DNA of 64,000 nucleotides, from the NCBI GenBank assembly GCA_949299935.1, contig CASGCE010000035.1, forward strand, positions 62,001 to 126,000, read 5' to 3'. The stretch is from an uncultured bacterium. GTDB lineage: Bacteria; Cyanobacteriota; Vampirovibrionia; Gastranaerophilales; Gastranaerophilaceae. This document shows, in pieces, positions 52,260-59,981 of this stretch. Numbering within the stretch: position 1 is the stretch's first letter; each line of letters begins with the position of its first letter. A program made the translations under genes and the position numbers. The notes below the pieces were generated by a model. The model worked only from the letters and a program-made list of their open reading frames with translations. It was not told the origin of the DNA and made no database searches.

Positions 52260-52261
52260 CT
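52233..52261 (+). promoter_or_regulatory. Early promoter of the phage-like genes
   Basis: TTGACT (52233-52238), a 17-base spacer and TAAACT (52256-52261) preceded by TGT. The -35 box is part of operator O1 and O2 lies in the spacer, so repressor binding would block it. A TTGACA on the minus strand (52224-52219) may serve the repressor gene. The 260 bases from here to 52520 show no gene. Confidence 0.7.
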
Positions 52262-52520
52262 GATAGCACGATGTAAATAATTGTATAAATAACTCCGCTA
52301 AACAAACCCGGACACATATTGCTGGTTACCGTTTGAATGAATAAATGCAATTGTATCCGGAAACTTTACGGCAGACTTTTTTTAAAGCCTGAATTCCAAC
52401 ATTATTATAATACAACAAACAAAGTACGCTATCACCTGACTGGATATATTTTTACAAATTATTTACAAACCCACACCTGCAGGGCTTATGCCGATTTTTT
52501 CTTAACATAAGGAGCGAGAT

Positions 52521-52718
52521 ATGATAAAACAGTTACTTAAAAAAATTAACAAAAAGGAAATTCTACGAAAACGACTCATTGAATACTATCAAACGTTAAA
52601 CAATAACGAAGTTAATATCCCGGCTTTTATCCTTGCACAAGAGGATATCCGGCTTATTGAACAAAAAGGTACACTTGATTTTTGGTATAAAAATTTTAAA
52701 AATGGCATCAGAAGATAA
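52521..52718 (+). CDS. Small hypothetical protein, first early gene
   Basis: A 65-residue basic protein, with a K-rich N-terminal helix (L-L-K-K-I-N-K-K-E-I-L-R-K-R) and a short C-terminal part ending W-Y-K-N-F-K-N-G. AAGGAG lies 8 bases before the ATG. It is the first gene after the early promoter. Phage early regions often begin with such small proteins; no family is recognised. Confidence 0.6.
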   Translation: MIKQLLKKINKKEILRKRLIEYYQTLNNNEVNIPAFILAQEDIRLIEQKGTLDFWYKNFKNGIRR

Positions 52719-52884
52719 TTTTCTACGTTTGGACGAGGAGTTTGCTTTGAGCGAAATTAAAAAACGTGTGGCAGACGGAGATTTTTCACATTCGGATATA
52801 GAACTTTTTTTCCAACAAAATTTGATATCCGTTGATGAGTATGAATATTGCGTTGAAATTTTGGAAAGGAGAGAAAATGTCTAA
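52702..52884 (+). CDS. Small acidic hypothetical protein
   Basis: A 60-residue protein (E/D-rich). ATG 52702 overlaps the previous gene by 17 bases and lacks a good ribosome-binding site, so translation may depend on coupling. The frame is open further upstream to 52633, but that reading is unlikely. It ends 8 bases inside the start of the next gene. Function unknown. Confidence 0.5.
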   Translation: MASEDNFLRLDEEFALSEIKKRVADGDFSHSDIELFFQQNLISVDEYEYCVEILERRENV

Positions 52885-53791
52885 AAGACTTACAGATACT
52901 TCCATTTGGAATAAAGATTGGTATTTGGATTTACCTTTGAAAAAAAAACTGTTGCTGAAATATATTTTTGACAACTGCGATTGTGCAGGAGTATACGAGA
53001 TTTCATACAGGACTTTAAAGCACTGTTTCGACGAAGAAATTACAAAAGAAGATTTTAACGACTTAAGACAAATAAGATTTATCAGTGAAAATAAAGTTTT
53101 TATAGAAGACTTCATAGAATTCCAATACGGAGTAACGACAGACAAGCTTGATCCTAAAAAAAGCGTACATAAAGGTATCCTAAGATGTTTAAAAAAACAT
53201 CAACTGTTAGATAACCCTTTTGAAACAGTTAAAGATAAAGATAAGGATAAGTATAAGGATAAGGATAAAGATAAGGATATAGATAAAGTTAAAGATATAA
53301 ATAAAGATATAAATAAAAATATAAATGAAAATGTAAGTAAATATAAAAAAATAAATATAAATTCACCTACAAATGAAAGTTATAATAAGATAAAAAATAC
53401 TATGTTAGATACTTACAAAGAATTATGTCCTCATCTGATAGCCATAAGCGGAGAAGCAAACAGCAAAAGAACGGGAGAAAAAATCCGCCAATATATAAAT
53501 GAAACACAAAACGACATGGAATTGTTTAAAAAACTTTGCACTAAAGCAGACAAGCTTAAAAAAATCGGGACAATAAACATAGATTTTGAAACAATGTTAA
53601 ATTGCAGAATAGGGATTTTAAACGGGAAATATGAGAACAACGAAAAGACGGAAGAAGAAAAAATAAACGAGCGTGCAAAACGAGAACTTATGGCAACCAA
53701 AAAGTTATTAGAAGAATATAAAAATCTCAAATGCGATCCGATGCCGGAAAGTTTCAAAAAATTGGGAGAGAAATTAAGGAGTATGAAATGA
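52877..53791 (+). CDS. Phage replication-organiser-like protein
   Basis: A 304-residue protein. The N-terminal region (about 1-100) has W-N-K-D-W-Y-L-D-L-P-L-K-K-K-L-L-L-K-Y-I-F-D-N-C-D-C-A-G-V-Y, a pattern common in phage-encoded DnaD/replisome-organiser proteins that bind the replication origin. A low-complexity linker of K-D repeats (about 115-140), encoded by tandem GATAAR hexamers, joins a helical C-terminal part. AAGGAG lies 6 bases before the ATG 52877. It overlaps the next gene by four bases. Confidence 0.7.
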   Translation: MSKRLTDTSIWNKDWYLDLPLKKKLLLKYIFDNCDCAGVYEISYRTLKHCFDEEITKEDFNDLRQIRFISENKVFIEDFIEFQYGVTTDKLDPKKSVHKGILRCLKKHQLLDNPFETVKDKDKDKYKDKDKDKDIDKVKDINKDINKNINENVSKYKKININSPTNESYNKIKNTMLDTYKELCPHLIAISGEANSKRTGEKIRQYINETQNDMELFKKLCTKADKLKKIGTINIDFETMLNCRIGILNGKYENNEKTEEEKINERAKRELMATKKLLEEYKNLKCDPMPESFKKLGEKLRSMK

Positions 53792-54243
53792 CAATAACGA
53801 CACAGCAGCTGAGGGATTACACGGAGATAGTAAAGGAATTAGACTTTTTGCTGCGGAAAAAAGAACAAATAAAGGAACGACTAAGCGTGTTAAAGAGTCC
53901 TAATTATAAAGAAATAAAGGTAAAAGAAGGTAATAGAAGCAAAATAAGCGAACAGGAAAATTATGTAATAAAACTGGAAAAAATAAACAAAAAAATAGAT
54001 GAATACAAAACATGGCTTATACCGGAACACGCAAAAATAAAAGAGGAAATAGCACGGATAAAGAAATGGCAGTACAGAAATATTTTGGTATACAGGTATC
54101 TGGAAAAATGGAAATGGTCTGAAATAATCCAAGAATTTTTTGAATTTGAAGACGACTATGAAGAAGAAAAAGATTTCAAGTACAGAGAAAGGATTATGTA
54201 CTGGCATCGCAAAGCGCTCACAGAGCTGTCCGAAGGGAAATAA
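53788..54243 (+). CDS. RinA/ArpU-like phage regulator
   Basis: A 151-residue protein. A coiled N-terminal half is followed by R-Y-L-E-K-W-K-W-S-E-I-I-Q-E-F-F and a C-terminal Y-R-E-R-I-M-Y-W-H-R-K-A-L helix. This resembles the sigma-region-4-like fold of late-gene activators in Gram-positive phages (RinA, ArpU). The ATG overlaps the previous stop by four bases and AAGGAG lies 6 bases upstream. Its target is unknown. Confidence 0.65.
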   Translation: MTITTQQLRDYTEIVKELDFLLRKKEQIKERLSVLKSPNYKEIKVKEGNRSKISEQENYVIKLEKINKKIDEYKTWLIPEHAKIKEEIARIKKWQYRNILVYRYLEKWKWSEIIQEFFEFEDDYEEEKDFKYRERIMYWHRKALTELSEGK

Positions 54244-54354
54244 ATTCAGCCAAAGATAATATGAACAAATGTAACATACAACAATCAAAAAAAAGCAATT
54301 TTGAAGCGACAAATTTCTTTATATAAATATACAGGTTGGAAAGAGGACAACACA

Positions 54355-54558
54355 ATGAAAGAACAGGAATTAAATACAATGATGTCAGTAGTGTCAGATC
54401 CAATATCAAACGTCTACAAAATTGAGACCAGAAAGGATTTGGAGGAAATACAGCGCATCATAAGAATTTTCAATATAGCGCAGGAGCAGCATAATAAGCA
54501 TACATTACTTTCAGTGAAGAATTTAGCGACATTCAGATTAGTATTAAGCAATAATTAG
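54355..54558 (+). CDS. Small hypothetical protein, last gene of the phage-like module
   Basis: A 67-residue helical protein with an acidic beginning and R-K-D-L-E-E-I-Q-R-I-I-R-I-F in the middle. GAGGA lies 7 bases before the ATG 54355; an upstream in-frame TTG at 54301 lacks a site. It is separated from the RinA-like gene by 111 bases and followed by a terminator. Function unknown. Confidence 0.55.
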   Translation: MKEQELNTMMSVVSDPISNVYKIETRKDLEEIQRIIRIFNIAQEQHNKHTLLSVKNLATFRLVLSNN

Positions 54559-54582
54559 GAAATAGAATAAAGAGGAATGTGG

Positions 54583-54615
54583 AAAAAAAAAGTCTTGTAA
54601 ACAAGACTTTTTTTA
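54583..54615. terminator. Bidirectional terminator between the phage-like module and dgkA
   Basis: AGTCTTGT (54591-54598) and ACAAGACT (54601-54608) form a perfect 8-bp stem, flanked by nine A and a run of seven T. It serves the convergent genes on both sides. Confidence 0.85.
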
Positions 54616-54990
54616 TGCAAACAAGTTCAAAACAGGCGGCAAAAACAATAAAATTCCGATTAACACAGCGATAATTGTATTAAACATAACGGCACCTGCG
54701 GAAATATCCTTTGCCATGCCAACCAATTTAGAGTATTTATTGTGAAATACAGCATCGAGAGCGAATTCGATAGCGGAGTTAACCATTTCAGCACAAATAA
54801 CCGAAGAAATAGTCAAGAGCAAGACACAAATTTTAGTAACAGAAAAGTCCAAATAAAAAGCCAAAATCAAAATCAGCAACGCGACACAAAAATGGACTCT
54901 CAAATTAATTTCACTTTTTAAAACCAGCCGTAATCCTTTTCTGGCATTTTTAAAAGTCATAAAAAATCCCTGTGACTTATACTTTGTCAT
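54613..54990 (-). CDS. dgkA: Diacylglycerol/undecaprenol kinase
   Basis: A 125-residue integral membrane protein. The DgkA signature E-M-V-N-S-A-I-E near 68-75, with Glu and Asn for Mg-ATP, follows the N-terminal amphipathic helix; three membrane helices are visible. The Gram-positive form phosphorylates undecaprenol, and this neighbourhood (pgpH-ybeY-dgkA) is the one found there. It overlaps ybeY by four bases. Confidence 0.93.
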   Translation of the reverse strand: MTKYKSQGFFMTFKNARKGLRLVLKSEINLRVHFCVALLILILAFYLDFSVTKICVLLLTISSVICAEMVNSAIEFALDAVFHNKYSKLVGMAKDISAGAVMFNTIIAVLIGILLFLPPVLNLFA

Positions 54991-55481
54991 ACACCAATAC
55001 CTTCCAAAGCCTTATTCTGTAATTCCACAACAAAATTATAATCTTCCAAAACCGAATGGTCAAATCCCAAAAGATGTAAAATACCATGGCCAATCAAAAA
55101 AGCCAATTCGTGTTCAAAAGAAGTATTTTTTTTTGCAGCCTCCTCATAAACCTTATCAATGGCGATAATAATTTCACCGAGATTAATTTCACGGTCAAAA
55201 ACAAACTTTTCTTCACTGTCTGCGAAAATTGCGAAAGTAATAATATCAGCCGGATAATCTTTAGCTCTATATTGACGGTTAATATCAAGAGTTTTATCTT
55301 TTGTGCAGTACAAAATATCGAAAGAAATAACATCAAAATCATACCCTAAAAGGCAGGATTTATCGAAAATAACAGACAAATAAAAACGGAGTATCTTTTT
55401 TGCGATTGCAATGAACTTTCTTTCATTAATCGCAAAATCATCAGCAATATTTTCCGTAAAAACATTAATCTTTGTTTTCAT
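54987..55481 (-). CDS. ybeY: Endoribonuclease YbeY
   Basis: A 164-residue metalloprotein involved in 16S rRNA maturation. H-G-I-L-H-L-L-G-F-D-H near 133-143 supplies the three zinc-binding His. Y-P-A-D-I-I-T-F near 92-99 is the second family block. ATG 55481 lies 17 bases inside the end of pgpH, so translation is coupled. The longer frame to 55667 overlaps pgpH far more and is rejected. Confidence 0.94.
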   Translation of the reverse strand: MKTKINVFTENIADDFAINERKFIAIAKKILRFYLSVIFDKSCLLGYDFDVISFDILYCTKDKTLDINRQYRAKDYPADIITFAIFADSEEKFVFDREINLGEIIIAIDKVYEEAAKKNTSFEHELAFLIGHGILHLLGFDHSVLEDYNFVVELQNKALEGIGV

Positions 55482-57678
55482 TTTTAGTATCGACTTTGTC
55501 GTCCTCAGAGCGTTTTTCGAGCAGCGAAATTTTATTTTCCAAATCTTCATCAAGGATTTTATTAGGAATAACGATTTTATTTTTATCAAATTCTTCGGCG
55601 AGATTTTCCTGATATTTAATTCTATTATGCTGCATACCGCGCAGAATTCTGCTAAAAGTAGCGGCAATAACTTTCAAATCGTGCAAAGTCAAAGGGCTGT
55701 CAGCGAGCTGAGTATCATTAAGACGTTCCACAATAATTTTATCAATAATTTTTTCAATTTCTTCAGGAGTGGGGTTTTTCAAGGAGCGTACAGCGGACTC
55801 AACGGCATCGGCAATCATCAAAATAGCAGTTTCCTTAGAATTAGGTTTAGGGCCGGTGTAACGGAACTGTTCTTCCTTAACATTTTCAATACCTTCTTCC
55901 TGAACAGCCTGATTGTAGAAATAACTTGCCAACCCCTCGCCGTGGTGCTGTAAAATAAAATTATGAATAATAGGCGGCAAACCGTATTCTTTAGCCAATT
56001 CAACGCCATCTTTAGGGTGGGCAGTGATAACCATCTTGCTTAATCTGGGATTAAGCTTAGTGTGAGGATTTTCAATACCAAAATAAGACTGATTTTCCAC
56101 AAAAAACAAAGGCCGCTTCAATTTACCGATATCATGATAAAAAGCTCCGACTCTGGCCAAAATAGGGTTAGCACCGATAGCCTCAGCAGCAGCTTCGCAG
56201 AGGTTAGAAACCATAAGACTATGGTGATAAGTTCCCGGCGCTTCAAACTGCAAGCGTTTCAACAATGGCTGATTGTGATCGGCAAGCTCAGCGAGGCCAT
56301 AAGGCGTAATTATCCTAAACCAGCTTTCAAACACAGGAAAAAGTCCCAAAGCGATTACAGAGCTTAAAATACCGTTTAAAAACAGGAACACACAATTTTG
56401 AACGATTAAAATGTTACTGACATCAATTAAACACTTTTCCAAAAAGTAAATACTTAAAAGAATAATCAAACCGGCAGCGGAAATATGGAAGCCTGTTTTA
56501 ATCAAGTCAACCCGTTTGGAGTAACGAATTCTGGAAATAGCAATCATAGAAACAACCGCCAAAAGTACAAAAGTAATAAGCCATTGAACATCATACTGAG
56601 CCCCGACGGAAATAACGGTAGACAAGATTAAAGAAGCGATACAAGCCACCCGAGGGCTTAAGAATATGGATAACATAAACATATAAGCAGGAATGGGTAA
56701 TATATAAGGTGAAAATCCGGTAGGTAAGACGGCCACCAATAACGCTATAATAATCGACAAAACAGCCGATATAGCAAGGTAACTTTTTTCCAGGAATTTT
56801 TTTTCAAAGAACTTCATATACCCCAAAAACATCAAAGTAGTTAACAAAACAAAGATATAAAAAGCCAAAAGTCCTTGAATATTAAGTTCATAAACATTAT
56901 ATCCCGCCTGTCTGAGAGCATCACGTTTCAAACGAGTAACCGGTTCACCTTCAAACAAAATTTTATCGCCCTTTTGAAAAACAATATCGTAAGGTTTAAC
57001 GGAATTCATGGCATTTTTACGAGCGATTTCGGTAGCGAACTCATCCACCACCAAATTAGGTACAATTACCTGTTCTAAAAGTGCACTTATAATAGAAATT
57101 TGGCGTCTGGAAACATTAGCTGCCATATTGTTAACAACAAGCAGGTGAATATCATTATTTTCATAATCACTTTCACTAATACCGACTCTTAATATTTTAT
57201 CGAGAGTCATATTAGCCTTTTCGAATACATCGTGAAGGCTGGCGTCGTCAGATTTCAAGAGAAAAGTTGTGATAAATTCCTTTTTAGGGTTACCCGACAA
57301 ATCCAAAAGTGTATTCAAGTCTTCCAATTTAAGCGAATCGACCGAATCTTTTTTTCTAATTTGAGCTATAGAGTTTTCCATAGTAACAAGATTAGTTTTA
57401 ATGAATTCATCTTCAGCGGGGGTCAAAACGGGCTCAACCTTGGAAGCAACTTCTTTTCTATGTTGTTCGGTACGTTTAACATCGACAACCGTTAAAGTTT
57501 TCTGAGCAATAATATCGCGCTTACTAATACCGTTTTCGATAATATTTTGAAAAAGGTAAGTTTGAGAAGCAATAATGGCGGTCAGTAAAAAAGTAAAGCC
57601 AAAAAGCGCAAAAACCTTCACGGTAGAAGGTGCAGTAATAAACTCTCTGACAGCGGTAACAAATTTATTATCAAACAT
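55465..57678 (-). CDS. pgpH: 7TM-HD family c-di-AMP phosphodiesterase PgpH
   Basis: A 737-residue protein. An N-terminal signal-anchor helix (about 20-45), an extracytoplasmic domain to about 270, seven membrane helices (about 280-490) and a cytoplasmic HD domain with Y-H-H-S-L-M, F-Y-H-D-I-G-K and I-L-Q-H-H-G-E-G. It hydrolyses c-di-AMP, balancing cdaA. ATG 57678 is used because the upstream extension to 57891 has no site and would add an odd N-terminus. A C-terminal charged tail ends E-N-K-D. Confidence 0.93.
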   Translation of the reverse strand: MFDNKFVTAVREFITAPSTVKVFALFGFTFLLTAIIASQTYLFQNIIENGISKRDIIAQKTLTVVDVKRTEQHRKEVASKVEPVLTPAEDEFIKTNLVTMENSIAQIRKKDSVDSLKLEDLNTLLDLSGNPKKEFITTFLLKSDDASLHDVFEKANMTLDKILRVGISESDYENNDIHLLVVNNMAANVSRRQISIISALLEQVIVPNLVVDEFATEIARKNAMNSVKPYDIVFQKGDKILFEGEPVTRLKRDALRQAGYNVYELNIQGLLAFYIFVLLTTLMFLGYMKFFEKKFLEKSYLAISAVLSIIIALLVAVLPTGFSPYILPIPAYMFMLSIFLSPRVACIASLILSTVISVGAQYDVQWLITFVLLAVVSMIAISRIRYSKRVDLIKTGFHISAAGLIILLSIYFLEKCLIDVSNILIVQNCVFLFLNGILSSVIALGLFPVFESWFRIITPYGLAELADHNQPLLKRLQFEAPGTYHHSLMVSNLCEAAAEAIGANPILARVGAFYHDIGKLKRPLFFVENQSYFGIENPHTKLNPRLSKMVITAHPKDGVELAKEYGLPPIIHNFILQHHGEGLASYFYNQAVQEEGIENVKEEQFRYTGPKPNSKETAILMIADAVESAVRSLKNPTPEEIEKIIDKIIVERLNDTQLADSPLTLHDLKVIAATFSRILRGMQHNRIKYQENLAEEFDKNKIVIPNKILDEDLENKISLLEKRSEDDKVDTKNENKD

Positions 57679-57734
57679 AATTAATATTCCTTTTTTAACT
57701 ATTTTATAACTTCCTGTATTTTTTGCAAGTATGC

Positions 57735-57761
57735 TTGACACCAACATTGATGTTGTATAAT
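57735..57761 (+). promoter_or_regulatory. Putative promoter of the 57937 gene
   Basis: TTGACA (57735-57740) and TATAAT (57756-57761) have a short 15-base spacer, which itself carries the palindrome CAACATTGATGTTG. The leader to 57937 would be about 170 bases. Confidence 0.5.
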
Positions 57762-57833
57762 AGAGAAAAAGCCTTTCTAAGGTAAGGATTAGGGAATAAA
57801 AGTTAATTTTACGTATTCTGCACGACAGGTTAG

Positions 57834-57923
57834 ATGAAATTAAAAAGCATCCTGCGTTTACAAAACTTAACAATTCGAGCAGATCTAGCAATTTTAATTT
57901 TGTTCGACACTATATATAAGTAG
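57834..57923 (+). CDS. Possible 29-codon leader peptide
   Basis: An ATG at 57834 with AGG four bases upstream opens a frame (M-K-L-K-S-I-L-R-L-Q-N-L) of 29 residues that stops just before the ribosome-binding region of the 57937 gene. It has a basic start and a hydrophobic end. Its position suggests a leader peptide, but chance cannot be excluded. Confidence 0.3.
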   Translation: MKLKSILRLQNLTIRADLAILILFDTIYK

Positions 57924-57936
57924 AAGGTGTGTAGTC

Positions 57937-59160
57937 ATGAAAGTAGAAAAAATCAACAATAATTATGTGCTGCATCAGGGTAATAGACAAAAGAAGGTAC
58001 CCAATTTTGAGGGTAACACCATTTCAATAGCAGAAGAAATAACGAATTTATTACCGGGTAAAAAAGCTTTAAAAAGGATGCAGAGTTTTGAGTGGTTAAA
58101 AGGAGAAATCGGCGGTATATTAATAACAGCAATAGGAACAGGCTTAGTAGCCCCGATATTCATAGGTTTCAACCCATTTGTAAAGGCGCCAAAGGGTGCA
58201 ACAAAAGAACAAAAAGAGGAAGTGACCAACACCAAATTATACACGGCGATGAGGCAACCGATATCAGCGGTACTGGCGATATTATTCCAGGTAGGCGCAT
58301 TGAAGCCGATAGACAAGGTTTTAGACAAAGTATTCAATAATCCGGCATATTCAAAGAATTTGAGCATAAACGTTGATCAATCAGCTCTAAACAGCAAATC
58401 ATATTTAAAGACAATAACAAAACAAGAGCTGACAAAAGAGGGATTAAAAAAGCCGACGATACTTGCAGGCTTCAAAGAAGGTTTTGATAAAGTAAACAAA
58501 CGAAGAAAAGAATATGACGAAATATTAAAAACAAGAATCAATCAAAAAGCCGAGGAGCAACTGCAAAAATTAGCCGACACATTTGAGCAAACCGGCAGAA
58601 TAAAAATCGGGGAACGTAACTTGGATAACAAGGTAGTAGCCGAATTAATCAACAAACAAATTGACGGTTACATTTCAGATGCGAATAAGCTAAAGCTTGG
58701 TAATAGCGGGCTTGAATTAAACGCCCAAATGGCGCAAACAAATTCAACGTCCTTAAGGGATGCCGAACTGGATAAAATAATCACAAAGCTAAAACTAAAC
58801 AAGATTGACGATACAGAGAAAGCGACAGTAACGACAATTCAAGAGACAATCAAGAAATTAGTAGATAACTGTAAATTTGACACAGAAAACAAATTATTAA
58901 ATTCAATACTGCAAGATACAGACACTTTTGATACCAATGCAGAAAAGTTAACGAAAAAGGTATGCAAAGATGTAACCAAACTTTACAAGAAGTTTTTAGA
59001 GAACAATTATAAAGCCCCCAACCAGATAATAAAGATAATAATCGGGGTATGTATAACGTTGCCTATAACCTGTAATGCACTAAACTGGGTATATCCGAGA
59101 CTAATGGAAATAGTATTTCCGCGTCTTGCAGGTGTAAAAAAAGATGGAGGTGATAAATAA
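57937..59160 (+). CDS. Lineage-type membrane protein with F-E-G-N motif, first of a pair
   Basis: A 407-residue protein. Residues 21-27 read V-P-N-F-E-G-N, the short motif found in other proteins here. Hydrophobic segments lie near 55-80 (G-G-I-L-I-T-A-I-G-T-G-L-V-A-P-I-F), 105-120 and 370-390 near the C-terminus; the long middle is K/E-rich and helical. AGAAGG lies upstream. It overlaps the next gene by one base (TAATG). No family beyond this lineage is recognised. Confidence 0.7.
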   Translation: MKVEKINNNYVLHQGNRQKKVPNFEGNTISIAEEITNLLPGKKALKRMQSFEWLKGEIGGILITAIGTGLVAPIFIGFNPFVKAPKGATKEQKEEVTNTKLYTAMRQPISAVLAILFQVGALKPIDKVLDKVFNNPAYSKNLSINVDQSALNSKSYLKTITKQELTKEGLKKPTILAGFKEGFDKVNKRRKEYDEILKTRINQKAEEQLQKLADTFEQTGRIKIGERNLDNKVVAELINKQIDGYISDANKLKLGNSGLELNAQMAQTNSTSLRDAELDKIITKLKLNKIDDTEKATVTTIQETIKKLVDNCKFDTENKLLNSILQDTDTFDTNAEKLTKKVCKDVTKLYKKFLENNYKAPNQIIKIIIGVCITLPITCNALNWVYPRLMEIVFPRLAGVKKDGGDK

Positions 59161-59981
59161 TGCCGTTAAACAAGATTTTATCAGCCACATCAAAAGCAAT
59201 AGGTACAGTTGAAAAAAGCAAACCGATGCAATGGGCGGAGCGTAAATTTAACATAGACCCTGAGAAAGCATTAGGTTTAGCCACAGTAACATCAATAGTA
59301 ATTAAAGACGGAGTAGGGTGTTATAAATATGTAACACAAAGTATAAAGAATGATAAAATACCGGAGGAGAAGCGCAAATTTGTAGCCGCGTTGGATTTAA
59401 CAAACGGAATATTGATGATAACGGCGCAGATAGCAATGTACTTTGCGATGAGGAAGTACAGCGGGCCATTATTCGAGAAAATATTCAAGAGCTCATTTAA
59501 TCCGGAAACAGCGAAAAATATAGCTGCCCAAATACGTATGAAACAAGCCAAAGCCGGAGAAGCAGTTGCAAGTAAACTTGAAATAGAAAAGGCATACAAC
59601 AAAGTAAAATCTGACGGATTAGACTTATTCAAATTTGTAGCAGACATAGCGGCAGCGACAATAATAGGTAAGCGAGTAATTGTTCCGTTTATAGCGACGC
59701 CACTGGCAGCAAAAGTGAAGAACAAGATGGAAGCCTACAGTAAAACGCATAATTCCGGTGATAAAGCCAAATCTGCGGGAGAAAAACCATTAGCAAACAA
59801 TAAACAAGAAGTTGAGCTCAACCCGCAAGAAACAGTAATGGAGCCCAAAACCGATTCCAAGCCGGAAGTAGCAGAAGCAAACGGAGCTGGCGAAGTAGGG
59901 AAGAAGTTAGATATCACGACAGCCGATACAAATCTTTTAAAAAGGTACTACGATAATCATCAAGAGATATCAGCGAATTAA
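59160..59981 (+). CDS. Membrane-associated hypothetical protein, second of a pair
   Basis: A 273-residue protein with hydrophobic stretches near 75-95 (L-T-N-G-I-L-M-I-T-A-Q-I-A-M-Y-F) and 155-180, and a disordered C-terminus rich in K, E, P and N (about 195-255). It is translationally coupled to the 57937 gene and preceded by GGAGG, so the two proteins probably act together. No motif is recognised. Confidence 0.7.
   Translation: MPLNKILSATSKAIGTVEKSKPMQWAERKFNIDPEKALGLATVTSIVIKDGVGCYKYVTQSIKNDKIPEEKRKFVAALDLTNGILMITAQIAMYFAMRKYSGPLFEKIFKSSFNPETAKNIAAQIRMKQAKAGEAVASKLEIEKAYNKVKSDGLDLFKFVADIAAATIIGKRVIVPFIATPLAAKVKNKMEAYSKTHNSGDKAKSAGEKPLANNKQEVELNPQETVMEPKTDSKPEVAEANGAGEVGKKLDITTADTNLLKRYYDNHQEISAN

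Larger units (their letters stand above)
51577..54560. mobile_element. Small cryptic phage-like module
   Basis: A repressor (minus) and five small genes (plus) diverge from a shared operator region, between mazG and a conserved pgpH-ybeY-dgkA cluster. The replication-organiser-like protein and the RinA/ArpU-like protein are of phage type. No integrase, portal, terminase or lysis gene is present and I found no clear flanking repeats, so the module may be a degenerate prophage, a satellite or a domesticated unit. Boundaries are set by gene content only. Confidence 0.55.

Noticed and set aside
53228-53340. GATAAR repeats considered as a CRISPR-like array
   Set aside because: Units are six bases with no spacers and lie inside a reading frame. 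No other CRISPR-like array was found.
55411-55953. 180-codon plus-strand frame, phenylalanine-rich
   Set aside because: Complement of the K/E-rich end of pgpH and start of ybeY.
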